Shown one piece after another: positions 25,007 through 33,910 of a stretch of DNA of 38,361 nucleotides; the first letter of the stretch is position 1, and every line of letters begins with the position of its first letter. Below the pieces are notes generated by a model. The model saw only the letters and a list, made by a program, of their open reading frames with translations. It did not search any database and was not told the DNA's origin. Position numbers and translations under genes: made by a program. The stretch covers positions 1 through 38,361 of the forward strand of contig JADHRD010000011.1 in NCBI GenBank assembly GCA_016777585.1. Reading direction: 5' to 3'. Source of the DNA: Rhodospirillales bacterium (lineage in GTDB: Bacteria > Pseudomonadota > Alphaproteobacteria > Rhodospirillales > UBA2165).

Positions 25007-25804
25007 ATGCATAATGAAAATAAAAAGCCAACCCAGTTATTGGAGCTAGTGACAGCAATTACGCGAGGAAATATCAAAGTAATAGATCTTACAATGACAC
25101 TCGATCGAAAAGTTCCAACAATAGTTTTACCCCCGGAATTGGGACAATCCTGGCCGTTTAGAATGGAAGAAATCTCTAAATATAATGAAAAGGGGCCCGC
25201 TACGTATTGGAATAATTTCTCTTGTGGCGAACATACGGGAACCCACTTTGATGCTCCAATACATTGGATTTCAGGAAAAGACCTGCCTAATAATTCAACG
25301 GATACTATCGAACCAGAAAAGTTTATAGCCCATGCATGTGTTGTTGATTGTTGCAGGGAAGCAGAGAAAAACCCCGACTACCTCCTTACTATTGACGATG
25401 TATGCAGCTGGGAAAAAACGTACGGAAAGATCCCACCACGCTCTTGGTTATTAATGCGAACAGACTGGTCCATGAAGAAGACACCAGAAGAATATCTTAA
25501 TCTTGATGATGAGGGTGCGCATACGCCCGGGCCACACGAGGAATTAATACCATGGTTGATTGATGAGCGTGACGTAATCGGATTTGGTTGCGAAGACGTT
25601 GGCACCGATGCGGGACAAGCGAGCAACTTCAAAACCCCAATGCCATGCCATCATTTGATGCATGGGAGAGGAAGATTCGGCCTTCCGGCGCTTACTAATC
25701 TCGACAAACTTCCGGCACAAGGAACAGTCATAATAACCCCTCCGCTTAAAATAAGACAAGGTTCAGGAAGTCCAGTGCGCGTCCTAGCACTCATTGAAGA
25801 GTAA
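25007..25804 (+). CDS. Cyclase/kynurenine formamidase-family metal hydrolase
   Basis: 265 residues. The signature HxGTHxD is present as His76-Thr-Gly-Thr-His80-Phe-Asp82 in SCGEHTGTHFDAPIHW, with His86 following; these bind Zn or Mn. VIDLTMTLDRKVP near the N-terminus, RSWLLMRTDWSM, GFGCEDVGTDAGQ and the C-terminal SPVRVLALIEE fit the family. Known members hydrolyse N-formylkynurenine, isatin or cyclic carboxylates in the cytosol. It begins 27 bases after the DUF35-SDR gene and is followed by a CoA ligase. A role in opening a ring or hydrolysing an amide or ester before CoA activation is an inference from order. Confidence 0.9.
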   Translation: MHNENKKPTQLLELVTAITRGNIKVIDLTMTLDRKVPTIVLPPELGQSWPFRMEEISKYNEKGPATYWNNFSCGEHTGTHFDAPIHWISGKDLPNNSTDTIEPEKFIAHACVVDCCREAEKNPDYLLTIDDVCSWEKTYGKIPPRSWLLMRTDWSMKKTPEEYLNLDDEGAHTPGPHEELIPWLIDERDVIGFGCEDVGTDAGQASNFKTPMPCHHLMHGRGRFGLPALTNLDKLPAQGTVIITPPLKIRQGSGSPVRVLALIEE

Positions 25805-25814
25805 TAAATTACAG

Positions 25815-27356
25815 ATGCCAGAAATAGATAACAACAACGGACGACAACTAATCCAACAAGCGTCCAATACAAGTATTGGAGGACTTTTTACTCAGGTTGT
25901 AAAACAAAGTCCAAATTCAATAGCTATCATTAGTGGAACCCAAGAAGTCAGTTTTCACGAATTAAATTTAAGAGTTAATATACTTGCAAATGAGTTAATT
26001 AATAAGGGAATAAAGCTAGGAGACCGAGTTGCATTAATCTCAAAGAACTGTGCTGAATGCATAGAGCTTGAATTAGCATGTGCAAAGATTGGGGGTATAT
26101 TGGTGAGTCTAAATTGGCGATTGACCCCTCCCGAAATTGAGCATTGCATCGACCTCACAAATCCAAAAATAATATTTGGGTCAGAAGATTTTGTCTTAAC
26201 TCTGAACCAAAAAACAAAAGTAGAATATGTTTCTTTCGGACCCCAATATGAGAAATTATTTATTAATACAGTTCCCTCAGTTATTCCACTTATCGTCGAC
26301 TCTGAAGCTGGTTTAGTAATAATTTTTACAAGTGGCACGACTGGATTACCTAAAGGGGCACTCTTGAGTCACCGGGCTTTAATTTTCAGAGCATTAATAT
26401 TTGCCAGCGAGACAAATGCACCAATTAACGATACATTTGTTGCTTGGACACCCCTGTATCATATGGGGTCTAATGATTTTAGTATTGCAACACTTTTGCG
26501 TGGGGGCAAGGTAATCATTATCGATGGGTACAATCCTGACCAAATGATAGATGCAATCGAAAAATATTCTATACATTACTTTACGGTAGTGCCTGGAATG
26601 ATCGAGGATTTTATATCTAAATTAAAGAAAAGAAACACTAAACCAAAACCTATTGGGTTGATAGGTGCAATGGCTGACCTAGTCCCAAAGCCTCTTTTAG
26701 AAGAAATCACCAAGTTACTGAATGCTCCCTATTTTAATACTTTCGGTTCCACAGAGACTGGCAACCCACCCGCCTCCGGTAACCTTGTACCTATTGGTAA
26801 AATACCAAACGTATTATCAAAAAAACAAAATCATTTTTGTGAAATCCGCCTTGTAAATTCTGAAGGTAAAGACGTCAAAAAAGGGGAACCAGGTGAGCTC
26901 GCTATTAGAGGTCCGAGCTTATTTTCAGGATATTGGGCTAATAGTGAGGCGAACGCAGAAGCGTTTCGAGACGGTTGGTTTCATATGGGCGATGTTTTCA
27001 AGCAAACATCTGATGGCCTCCTCGATTTTGTCGACAGGGTAAAATATATGATAAAATCAGGCGCAGAGAACATTTATCCTGCAGAAATTGAAAAACATTT
27101 ATTTTCAGACCCACGAATTTTAGATGCAGCCGTGGTTCGAAAATCCGATGAAAAATGGGGTGAAGTGCCTGTAGTATTTGTAGCCAGTACGAATAAAATA
27201 AGTAGTGAACAGGTAATAAACATTTGTAAGGGAAAGATAGCAAATTATAAATTACCAAAAGAAGTTTATATGATTGATATTAACGCTTTCCCACGAAGCA
27301 CATCTGGAAAAATCCAGCGACATATTTTAGAGGCACGACTAGAAGCCCTAGGTTAA
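25815..27356 (+). CDS. Acyl-CoA synthetase (AMP-forming, ANL superfamily)
   Basis: 513 residues. Adenylation motifs occur in order: P-loop IIFTSGTTGLPKGALLSH, FVAWTPLYHMGSNDFS, FNTFGSTETGNP, GWFHMGDVFKQTSDGLLDFV, the hinge region DRVKYMIKSGAENIYPAEIE and the catalytic Lys499 in RSTSGKIQRHIL. It activates a carboxylate through an acyl-AMP to the CoA thioester. The substrate pocket does not identify chain length. I use ATG 25815; a TTG at 25794 would overlap the cyclase gene and add seven residues without conservation. It closes the plus-strand operon and ends 10 bases from the convergent TRAP permease. Confidence 0.92.
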   Translation: MPEIDNNNGRQLIQQASNTSIGGLFTQVVKQSPNSIAIISGTQEVSFHELNLRVNILANELINKGIKLGDRVALISKNCAECIELELACAKIGGILVSLNWRLTPPEIEHCIDLTNPKIIFGSEDFVLTLNQKTKVEYVSFGPQYEKLFINTVPSVIPLIVDSEAGLVIIFTSGTTGLPKGALLSHRALIFRALIFASETNAPINDTFVAWTPLYHMGSNDFSIATLLRGGKVIIIDGYNPDQMIDAIEKYSIHYFTVVPGMIEDFISKLKKRNTKPKPIGLIGAMADLVPKPLLEEITKLLNAPYFNTFGSTETGNPPASGNLVPIGKIPNVLSKKQNHFCEIRLVNSEGKDVKKGEPGELAIRGPSLFSGYWANSEANAEAFRDGWFHMGDVFKQTSDGLLDFVDRVKYMIKSGAENIYPAEIEKHLFSDPRILDAAVVRKSDEKWGEVPVVFVASTNKISSEQVINICKGKIANYKLPKEVYMIDINAFPRSTSGKIQRHILEARLEALG

Positions 27357-27366
27357 TAATTATTTA

Positions 27367-28773
27367 TTATTGCGCAATGAATGGAAGCCAAGTCGCAATT
27401 TTCGGAAAAGTAATAATTAATGCAACCACAATCATAGCACATGCCATAAATGGGATAGCCGCCAAACAAATTTCTGAAAAACGAGTTCCAGTTGGAGCAA
27501 CACCCTGCATAACGAATAGCAATAGTCCAAAAGGCGGAGTTGTAAAACTTATCTCCATTGCCAACAGCATTATAACGGCAAACCATATTACTTGTTGCTC
27601 GGGCCCCATTCCTAGATCAAAACCAGCCATAATAGGAAAAAAAATTGGCACGGTGAGCAACATCATTGCCAACTGATCCATAAACATTCCTAAGAATAAT
27701 AGTATTACGAACATCACTAATAACATGCCCAACCCTGTGATATCAAAACTGGTCACCCATTCTATTAGTTTTACGCTTGCACCAGATCCAGCAAGAACGT
27801 TCGAAAATAAACTAGATCCAAAAAGTATCATTAAAGCAATGATAGTTACCCTACTGGCTCCCCACATTGATTTCCACATTGCATGACAAAAGTTTGGCCA
27901 AAATATTTTTACTTTTTCATAATCACCTTTTATAAGAGGAATAAAGAATAAATATATAAAAGAAAGAATAATAACTCCAACAGATCCATATGCGGCCGAC
28001 TCTGATGGTGTTGCCACCCCAAACATGATTAGCAAAATTACAAGAAATATAACGGAAACCATAGGAACCACATCTACGAGTAAATACTTTAATTTAAGAG
28101 CCCAGGATATTTTTTCTACAGGATAAGTTGGCGCTAAAGATGGATTTATAGTAACCCTAATATAAATTAGCCCAGCGTACATTACTGCCAATATTAGTCC
28201 CGGAATAACCCCTGCTATAAGTAACTTACCAATATCCAACTCAGCCAGTGTACCAAGAAGAACAGCAAGAGCAGATGGCGGAATTAACATCGCCAGTCCA
28301 CCTGTCCCCAATATAGGGCCAATAGACATACTTTTATCATACCCACGCTGTTGCATTTCAGGAACCATCAACGTTCCAAGCAACGCGGTCGATCCCATTG
28401 ATGAACCAGATAATGTAGCAAAAGCAGTTCCCCCAGCAACTGTAACATAAGAGAGCCTGGCTGGCGTGCTACCCATGAGGTTTTCAATAGCGTCAAACAT
28501 CCGTTTTGCTAAACCTGAGTGAAAAAAGAGCTCTCCCATTAATAAAAACATTGGGATTGGAACAATAGCAAATATCGCCAGATTTGAGAATGTATTATCA
28601 GTGAGTTGCTCAATACTCGCTGAAACATTGGCATCAAAGGTACCAAACCGCCCGTATAAAAAAAATGCTGCTATAGAATTTACTAAAATAAAAGCGATAC
28701 CTATCGGAACTCCGACAAACATCAGAAACAGTATTGAGCCCAGCAAAACGCTTAAAATCCAATACCACTCCAT
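27367..28773 (-). CDS. TRAP transporter large permease (DctM type)
   Basis: 468 residues, about twelve transmembrane segments, the family's usual size for the larger DctM types. Landmarks are LFLMFVGVPIGIAFILVN, LFLMGELFFHSGLAKRMFDA, SMGSTALLGTLMVPEMQQRGYD, IPPSALAVLLGTLAELDIGK and GMFMDQLAMMLLTVPIFFPI. It forms the Na+-driven transport channel of a tripartite ATP-independent periplasmic uptake system. It follows the small permease with no gap and is last in the P-Q-M order. The substrate is likely a carboxylate of the neighbouring catabolic genes. Confidence 0.95.
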   Translation of the reverse strand: MEWYWILSVLLGSILFLMFVGVPIGIAFILVNSIAAFFLYGRFGTFDANVSASIEQLTDNTFSNLAIFAIVPIPMFLLMGELFFHSGLAKRMFDAIENLMGSTPARLSYVTVAGGTAFATLSGSSMGSTALLGTLMVPEMQQRGYDKSMSIGPILGTGGLAMLIPPSALAVLLGTLAELDIGKLLIAGVIPGLILAVMYAGLIYIRVTINPSLAPTYPVEKISWALKLKYLLVDVVPMVSVIFLVILLIMFGVATPSESAAYGSVGVIILSFIYLFFIPLIKGDYEKVKIFWPNFCHAMWKSMWGASRVTIIALMILFGSSLFSNVLAGSGASVKLIEWVTSFDITGLGMLLVMFVILLFLGMFMDQLAMMLLTVPIFFPIMAGFDLGMGPEQQVIWFAVIMLLAMEISFTTPPFGLLLFVMQGVAPTGTRFSEICLAAIPFMACAMIVVALIITFPKIATWLPFIAQ

Positions 28774-29340
28774 TTAACTCAATCCCTCGAGATCACGTTT
28801 GGTTTCTTCCAGCTCAATTCGATCGCTTGCGATACCGGCCAAACCAGTATGCATGGGTTCAGATGTAAATATAAAGCGAATAAATTCAATCGCCATCAAC
28901 AAAAAGCCAATCGGGAAAGGTATTGTGCTTACCCAAAGAGGTATATCCCATTGAGCGCGAAGTTCATCATATGCCATAATATCACTGAGTCGATCAAGGC
29001 ACAGTAATCCAGAATACCAAGACCATGTAAGACATAAGCATCCGGCCAATAAACAGATTAAACGAGAAATAATACGTCTCTGTGACTCACCAAGTGCCGC
29101 AGTTAACATCTCTATATAGACGTGACCACGATTTCTAATCAAATAAGGTGATCCTAGAAAGAGAATATAGATAAAACCATATTCAATAAATGGGATTGTT
29201 GTTGGAGTATAATACAATCCCAAATATCTAAACCCACTTGAGTAAACAATAGCGAGCATTATCAGGGCGATATAGACAGCAGCAATGCCCATCAATCCCC
29301 CTAATAATTTGCCCCAGATTAAATCAATTTTTTTGATCAT
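28774..29340 (-). CDS. TRAP transporter small permease (DctQ type)
   Basis: 188 residues with four transmembrane helices. LFLGSPYLIRNRGHVYIEML is the typical DctQ signature (the family's RxxxHVxxD-like segment). LWVSTIPFPIGFLLMAIEFI lies near the C-terminal helix. It is the membrane partner of the large permease, whose ATG comes directly after this stop codon. A 45-base gap separates it from the binding protein gene. Confidence 0.92.
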   Translation of the reverse strand: MIKKIDLIWGKLLGGLMGIAAVYIALIMLAIVYSSGFRYLGLYYTPTTIPFIEYGFIYILFLGSPYLIRNRGHVYIEMLTAALGESQRRIISRLICLLAGCLCLTWSWYSGLLCLDRLSDIMAYDELRAQWDIPLWVSTIPFPIGFLLMAIEFIRFIFTSEPMHTGLAGIASDRIELEETKRDLEGLS

Positions 29341-29385
29341 CTAAAGCGCTCGAATAAACATCAACTTATTAACACTGATTATTTT

Positions 29386-30399
29386 TTATTGCTGCCATGC
29401 TGCCCTAAGTTTAGCTACATGATCTGTACTTCTCTTAGCTTTCTTTAATCGCGCAATCATTCGTTGATAAGCCGAATCTACCGCGAGTTTTAGGTATTTA
29501 TCAGGGTTAGGAACCTGATGAAACTTCATTCCACCTTTTAGGAGAGCAGCTTTCTCTTCTTTATGCATTTTTGAAAGCAAATCTCTATTTGAAAGTTCAA
29601 ATTCCATAACTGTAGACTGAAGAATATTCTGTGCTTCTTTGCTCAGACCATTCCATTTTTTTAGATTCATGATCCAACCAAGATCAGTGGCATAAAAATC
29701 AGGCTCAACAGCGTGCCGAAGCATCTTATCCCATTTTAAGCCTCTCAGTCCAATAGTGGCCCAAGCCGCAGCATCAACTACACCCTTTTCCAATGCTCCG
29801 TATGTTGCAGTCGCTGGTAAACTATGCTGGGTCCCACCCATAGCCTCTATGAAAGCTCCATAAATTGGATTACCCCTAAGTTTCAGACCTTTAAAATCAA
29901 CAAGCCCATTAGAGGCAAACTTTGGAGTATCTCGCATATAAAATCTAAATTTATTTCCATCTCCAGTCCAACCCAAGTACTTTACCTTAAAATGTTTTTG
30001 CTGAAGCTTATCCAACATATCAATGCCACCCGATTTTCTAGCCTGTTCTATCGAAGAACTAGCTGTCGAAACAGCCTCTAACTCTGGAATTGCTCTCGCA
30101 TAAAAAGCAGCAGGGATACAGTTTAAGTCAACACGACCCTTGCTCACCGCCGGAGCTTGTTGAAACATTTTAATTGAGTTAAAGGGCAATACATCAATTT
30201 TGATAAGACCTTTACCTCGTTTATTTATAGCGGCTACAAGAGCCTTACAATTTTTTGTATATTGCAAAAAATCCGGAAATGGATAGACCAAAGTAAGTTT
30301 AGTCTCCGCATTTACATTTTTTGGAATGCTCGAAAAAAGAGCAGACATGCAACAGATCGTCAAAAAATATGCAAACATTGATATTTTTATTATTTTCAT
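29386..30399 (-). CDS. TRAP transporter substrate-binding protein (DctP type)
   Basis: 337 residues. The N-terminal signal peptide (basic KIIK, hydrophobic about 8-24, likely cut after VNA at 31) sends it to the periplasm. The mature part shows TLVYPFPDFLQYTKNCKALV, FKGLKLRGNPIYGAFIEAMG, with the family's carboxylate-binding Arg in KLRG, and ATYGALEKGVVDAAAWATIG. ATG 30399 has GGGAG 9 bases upstream. The DctP subfamily with this Arg binds organic acids; it probably feeds the 30550-38294 pathway. A 150-base AT-rich gap upstream may hold a separate promoter. Confidence 0.94.
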   Translation of the reverse strand: MKIIKISMFAYFLTICCMSALFSSIPKNVNAETKLTLVYPFPDFLQYTKNCKALVAAINKRGKGLIKIDVLPFNSIKMFQQAPAVSKGRVDLNCIPAAFYARAIPELEAVSTASSSIEQARKSGGIDMLDKLQQKHFKVKYLGWTGDGNKFRFYMRDTPKFASNGLVDFKGLKLRGNPIYGAFIEAMGGTQHSLPATATYGALEKGVVDAAAWATIGLRGLKWDKMLRHAVEPDFYATDLGWIMNLKKWNGLSKEAQNILQSTVMEFELSNRDLLSKMHKEEKAALLKGGMKFHQVPNPDKYLKLAVDSAYQRMIARLKKAKRSTDHVAKLRAAWQQ

Positions 30400-30549
30400 C
30401 TCATTTTACTCCCGTGTAAAAATTTATTCTAAAAATTACTTGAATTATGATTGCGTTTATCAGGTGGTTTGGCGTTAACGTCTAATAATGAATAGTATAA
30501 TATTGAATATGAATTGTAAAATATAGAAAAGATTATTTAATTTAATTAA

Positions 30550-31233
30550 TTAAATCAGTTTCTCAATAACCTCCGCCACAGTTTGGACATCCGTAAATAA
30601 ACCATAAATAGACCTTAATGAGTTCTCATGAGCCTCTGGTGTCATTGCCGCAAGAGCATCTGAAATCATAGTCGTGTTGTAATTTAACATCATCGCATCA
30701 CGAGCCGTTGCTTCGCAACACACGTTTGTCGCAACTCCGGAAATCAAGACATTATCAATCTCGTGCGATCTAAGTTGTTGATTAATATCCGACGATCCCT
30801 CTATAAATGCACTGAAACGTGTTTTTTTTACATATATATCTTCTTTTCCCAGTATAAGTTCTGGCCAGATTTGATAACCTTCATGGCTCTCAGAGAGTTC
30901 TAAATTTCTTCGTTCCCAATTTTTTTCAGAATAGAATTTTTTATATACACTCCAACCTTCGGTAGCATCGGGAGCAGCAGTAGTTTGAATCCAAACGACC
31001 TTTCCGCCTTTTGCACGTAGATTATTTGCCAGATTATTGATTTCCGGAACAATTTTTATCGCTGAAGGGCACGCGGCCAAAAAACCTGTTTTGATGAAAT
31101 AGTTCTGCATATCCACAACGACAAGTGCAGTTTTTCTGGCAACGAAAGTCTCATTGATATACTCTCGCCCAATACGAATTCTTGATTGATTGCGGAACCA
31201 CGTTCCTATTTTCCCATCCATAACTTCAGGCAT
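30550..31233 (-). CDS. Isochorismatase-fold cysteine hydrolase (putative amidase)
   Basis: 227 residues. The catalytic triad of the amidase type is complete: Asp41 (LVVVDMQNYF), Lys137 (VKKTRFSAF) and Cys172 (GVATNVCCEATARDA). Family members hydrolyse amides such as nicotinamide, maleamate, N-carbamoylsarcosine or ureidoacrylate. An N-terminal extension of about 34 residues precedes the core. It lies four bases after a second isochorismatase-fold gene and downstream of hyuA, so hydrolysis of an amide or carbamoyl product of the Hyu step is plausible; the precise substrate is unknown. Confidence 0.92.
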   Translation of the reverse strand: MPEVMDGKIGTWFRNQSRIRIGREYINETFVARKTALVVVDMQNYFIKTGFLAACPSAIKIVPEINNLANNLRAKGGKVVWIQTTAAPDATEGWSVYKKFYSEKNWERRNLELSESHEGYQIWPELILGKEDIYVKKTRFSAFIEGSSDINQQLRSHEIDNVLISGVATNVCCEATARDAMMLNYNTTMISDALAAMTPEAHENSLRSIYGLFTDVQTVAEVIEKLI

Positions 31234-31237
31234 TTAT

Positions 31238-31831
31238 TTATCCCCCTAATGAGTCGATCAATTCCGAACATGTTTTTATATTAGCGACAGTTTTTAGATC
31301 TTTAATAGCAACTTCATGAACGCTTTGATCAAAAGCTGCACAACCATCGGATAATACAGTATTTTGATAGCCGTGAACATGTGCATCGCGAACAGTCGAT
31401 GCAACCCCGCCATTTGTTACTATACCCCCAAATATTAAGTTCGTAATTCCAGCCTGTTTTAAGAGCCAATCCAAACGGCTCATATAAAATGCTGAATATG
31501 CGACCTTTTCGACAAATAGATCAGATGGAGCAAGTTCATCAATTAAATCATGACCAAAACTACCAGATAAGAAATCACCCTTAGACAGAAAAGGCCGGAG
31601 TTCTTGAAGATGTTCAGAAATAAAGGGCTCGCGATTTTTACCTGATACTAATGTGAAATGCGTAGAAACTATCCAACCGCCTGTCTCTCGAATTGTATTG
31701 GCAACTGGTTTTAATAAAGCTGGCAAAGACGAAATATATTCTGAAGTCGCTCCACCACGGGCATAAGCTCCACTCGAATGTATAAAATCATTCTGCATAT
31801 CAATTAGTACAAGTGCTGTCGTATTTATCAT
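31238..31831 (-). CDS. Isochorismatase-fold hydrolase with Gly at the catalytic Cys position
   Basis: 197 residues. Asp11 (LVLIDMQNDF) and Lys109 (VEKVAYSAFYMSRL) are conserved, but the nucleophile motif reads GGIVTNGGVASTVRDA, with Gly142 where amidases have Cys. Cys-free members such as PhzD use the Asp for vinyl-ether hydrolysis, so a non-amidase reaction is likely, or the protein pairs with its Cys-containing neighbour. The start overlaps the hyuA stop by four bases, and the second isochorismatase-fold gene follows at once, so translation of all three is coupled. Confidence 0.88.
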   Translation of the reverse strand: MINTTALVLIDMQNDFIHSSGAYARGGATSEYISSLPALLKPVANTIRETGGWIVSTHFTLVSGKNREPFISEHLQELRPFLSKGDFLSGSFGHDLIDELAPSDLFVEKVAYSAFYMSRLDWLLKQAGITNLIFGGIVTNGGVASTVRDAHVHGYQNTVLSDGCAAFDQSVHEVAIKDLKTVANIKTCSELIDSLGG

Positions 31832-33909
31832 AATAAATTTTTCCGAGAAATAATTAAATTCCCAAACTTGTCGACTCGGCCTTCAAGGTCTGGATCTAAA
31901 AAAATGGTTGTATCAGGCTGCTCGAGAAGCGCTGGACCCAGCACGCATTGGCCTTCAGGAAGACTTAAGCGATCATATATGTCCGTTTGCCACCAAGCCC
32001 CCTCAAACCAAACCTCACGGGACCCAGTTTTACTATCTTTAATTGAATCATTAGCTGAGGGGCCTAATATAGAAAGATCAAATTTTGGCCGATGGCCAAC
32101 AACTATCACTCTAAGATTTAAAACTCTCATTCCAATATCAACCAATAAACGGCCAAAAGTTTGCTTATATGTATTTTCAAATGCACTTTGAATCATATTC
32201 AGATTCAAACTACTCTCTATTGTTTCCAATCTAATTGGGAGTTTGACTGCAACTGTATGTGTTTGCCCTAAATAAAGCATATCTAACTCAATTGCAGTTT
32301 CCACTCCGTCAAACTTAACATCTGCTTCAGATAAACTTTTTTGGCCTTCATTTGCCGTCGCTTTTATTTCCGATACCAATTCGTTGATATTTAGATCTTC
32401 GAGAATGCTATTAATCGTATGCACTTTATCAAATCGCATATCAGCAATAACGCACCCCAAGGCACTTGTAACACCGGGATAACGTGGAACTAAAGCTTTT
32501 GAGAGACCAACATCTTTAATAAGAGCACCTGCGTGCAGCGCACCGCCGCCACCAAAAGGCATGGCAACAAATTTTTGAGGATCGTGTCCACGTTCTACAG
32601 ATACTAATCGAATAGCGCCAGCCATCTTTGCATTTGCGACTCTAATAATAGCTTCAGCTGCCGCCATTACCTCAATATTTAGAGGATCAGCAATATGTTT
32701 TTCTATTGAAATTTTAGCTGCTTTGACGTCCAAGCAAGCTAATTTACCTCCAATTGGCTTGTCAGCATTAATCCGGCCTAAAACAACATTTGCATCTGTT
32801 ACCGTTGGACGATCATTACCTTGACCGTAACAAACTGGACCGGGATATGATCCGGCACTCTCTGGACCAATTTGCAGCAAACCACCCCGATCAACCGAAG
32901 CAATTGAACCCCCGCCAGCGCCAATCGTAGTGATTTCAACCATTGGTGTCCTAACGACCATTCCAAAATCAACCGATGTTTGGGCCGCCAGCGAACTCTC
33001 TCCGTTTGCAACAACGGATACGTCAAAACTTGTTCCCCCCATATCACATGTGATCAGATTAGGAAAACCAGCGCTTAGCCCTATATAGGCGCCGGCAATA
33101 ACGCCAGCTGCTGGACCAGATAACGCTGTTCTAACTGGAAATGATCGAGCCATATTAACAGACATTACCCCACCATTTGATTGTACAATTAGTATTTCCC
33201 CTTCAAATCCACCTTTTCGAAGTCCTGCATCTAATCTTTCAAGATAGTTACCAATGGGAGGCTGCAAATAAGCATTTAACGTAGATGTAGAACAGCGTTC
33301 AAATTCACGAATTTCAGGGAGAATTTGAGATGAGCAACTGATGTGATCATTAGGCCAGATTTCTCTCAATACTTCATAAGCAATCTTTTCATTTAGATCA
33401 TTTGCATAACTATTCATAAAGAATATACAAACCGACTCAGCCCCCAAATCTATAAGTTTTTTTGCAGCAGTTTTTACATCAAGTGGATCTAGAGCTTTAT
33501 GAATTGTGCCATCAGCTAAAATACGTTCATCAACCTCAACTCGTAATTCACGCGATACAATCGGTTTAAAAGTTCCCCATAGACCCCACGTTTCTGGGCG
33601 GTCACGACGTCTCATTTCTAATACATCTCGGAAACCTTTAGTTGTAATAATACCTGTTTTGGCACCTTTTCGTTCCAAAAGGGCATTGGTGCCAACTGTA
33701 GTACCGTGAATGATTAGAGAAACACCTGAGAGTTTTTCCTGCTGTTTTGCAATACCCTCCTGGATCCCCAGAGATTGATCATCATGTGTGGAAGGTACCT
33801 TAGCAACATTGCATGAACCATCTGCTTCATTCAGAAAAAAAACATCAGTAAACGTACCGCCCACGTCTACACCGACAACCGTTTGACGTTCTTCTTTATC
33901 ACCAATCAT
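31828..33909 (-). CDS. hyuA: Hydantoinase/oxoprolinase family, ATPase subunit HyuA
   Basis: 693 residues, the normal HyuA length. The ASKHA ATPase fold is marked by VVGVDVGGTFTDVFFL near the N-terminus, HGTTVGTNALLERKGAKTG, SNGGVMSVNMARSFPVRTAL, GPAAGVIAGAYIG, TCDMGGTSFDVSVV and ITTIGAGGGSIASVDRGG. The subunit uses ATP to activate an amide carbonyl for ring opening (5-oxoproline, hydantoin) or carboxylation (acetone, acetophenone). Together with HyuB downstream in order it forms one enzyme. One base separates it from hyuB. Confidence 0.93.
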   Translation of the reverse strand: MIGDKEERQTVVGVDVGGTFTDVFFLNEADGSCNVAKVPSTHDDQSLGIQEGIAKQQEKLSGVSLIIHGTTVGTNALLERKGAKTGIITTKGFRDVLEMRRRDRPETWGLWGTFKPIVSRELRVEVDERILADGTIHKALDPLDVKTAAKKLIDLGAESVCIFFMNSYANDLNEKIAYEVLREIWPNDHISCSSQILPEIREFERCSTSTLNAYLQPPIGNYLERLDAGLRKGGFEGEILIVQSNGGVMSVNMARSFPVRTALSGPAAGVIAGAYIGLSAGFPNLITCDMGGTSFDVSVVANGESSLAAQTSVDFGMVVRTPMVEITTIGAGGGSIASVDRGGLLQIGPESAGSYPGPVCYGQGNDRPTVTDANVVLGRINADKPIGGKLACLDVKAAKISIEKHIADPLNIEVMAAAEAIIRVANAKMAGAIRLVSVERGHDPQKFVAMPFGGGGALHAGALIKDVGLSKALVPRYPGVTSALGCVIADMRFDKVHTINSILEDLNINELVSEIKATANEGQKSLSEADVKFDGVETAIELDMLYLGQTHTVAVKLPIRLETIESSLNLNMIQSAFENTYKQTFGRLLVDIGMRVLNLRVIVVGHRPKFDLSILGPSANDSIKDSKTGSREVWFEGAWWQTDIYDRLSLPEGQCVLGPALLEQPDTTIFLDPDLEGRVDKFGNLIISRKNLL

Positions 33910-33910
33910 G

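Noticed and set aside
30425-30475. GATTGCGTTTATC upstream of the TRAP genes as a third LacI operator
   Set aside because: Only one half fits the consensus; the other half is not symmetrical.
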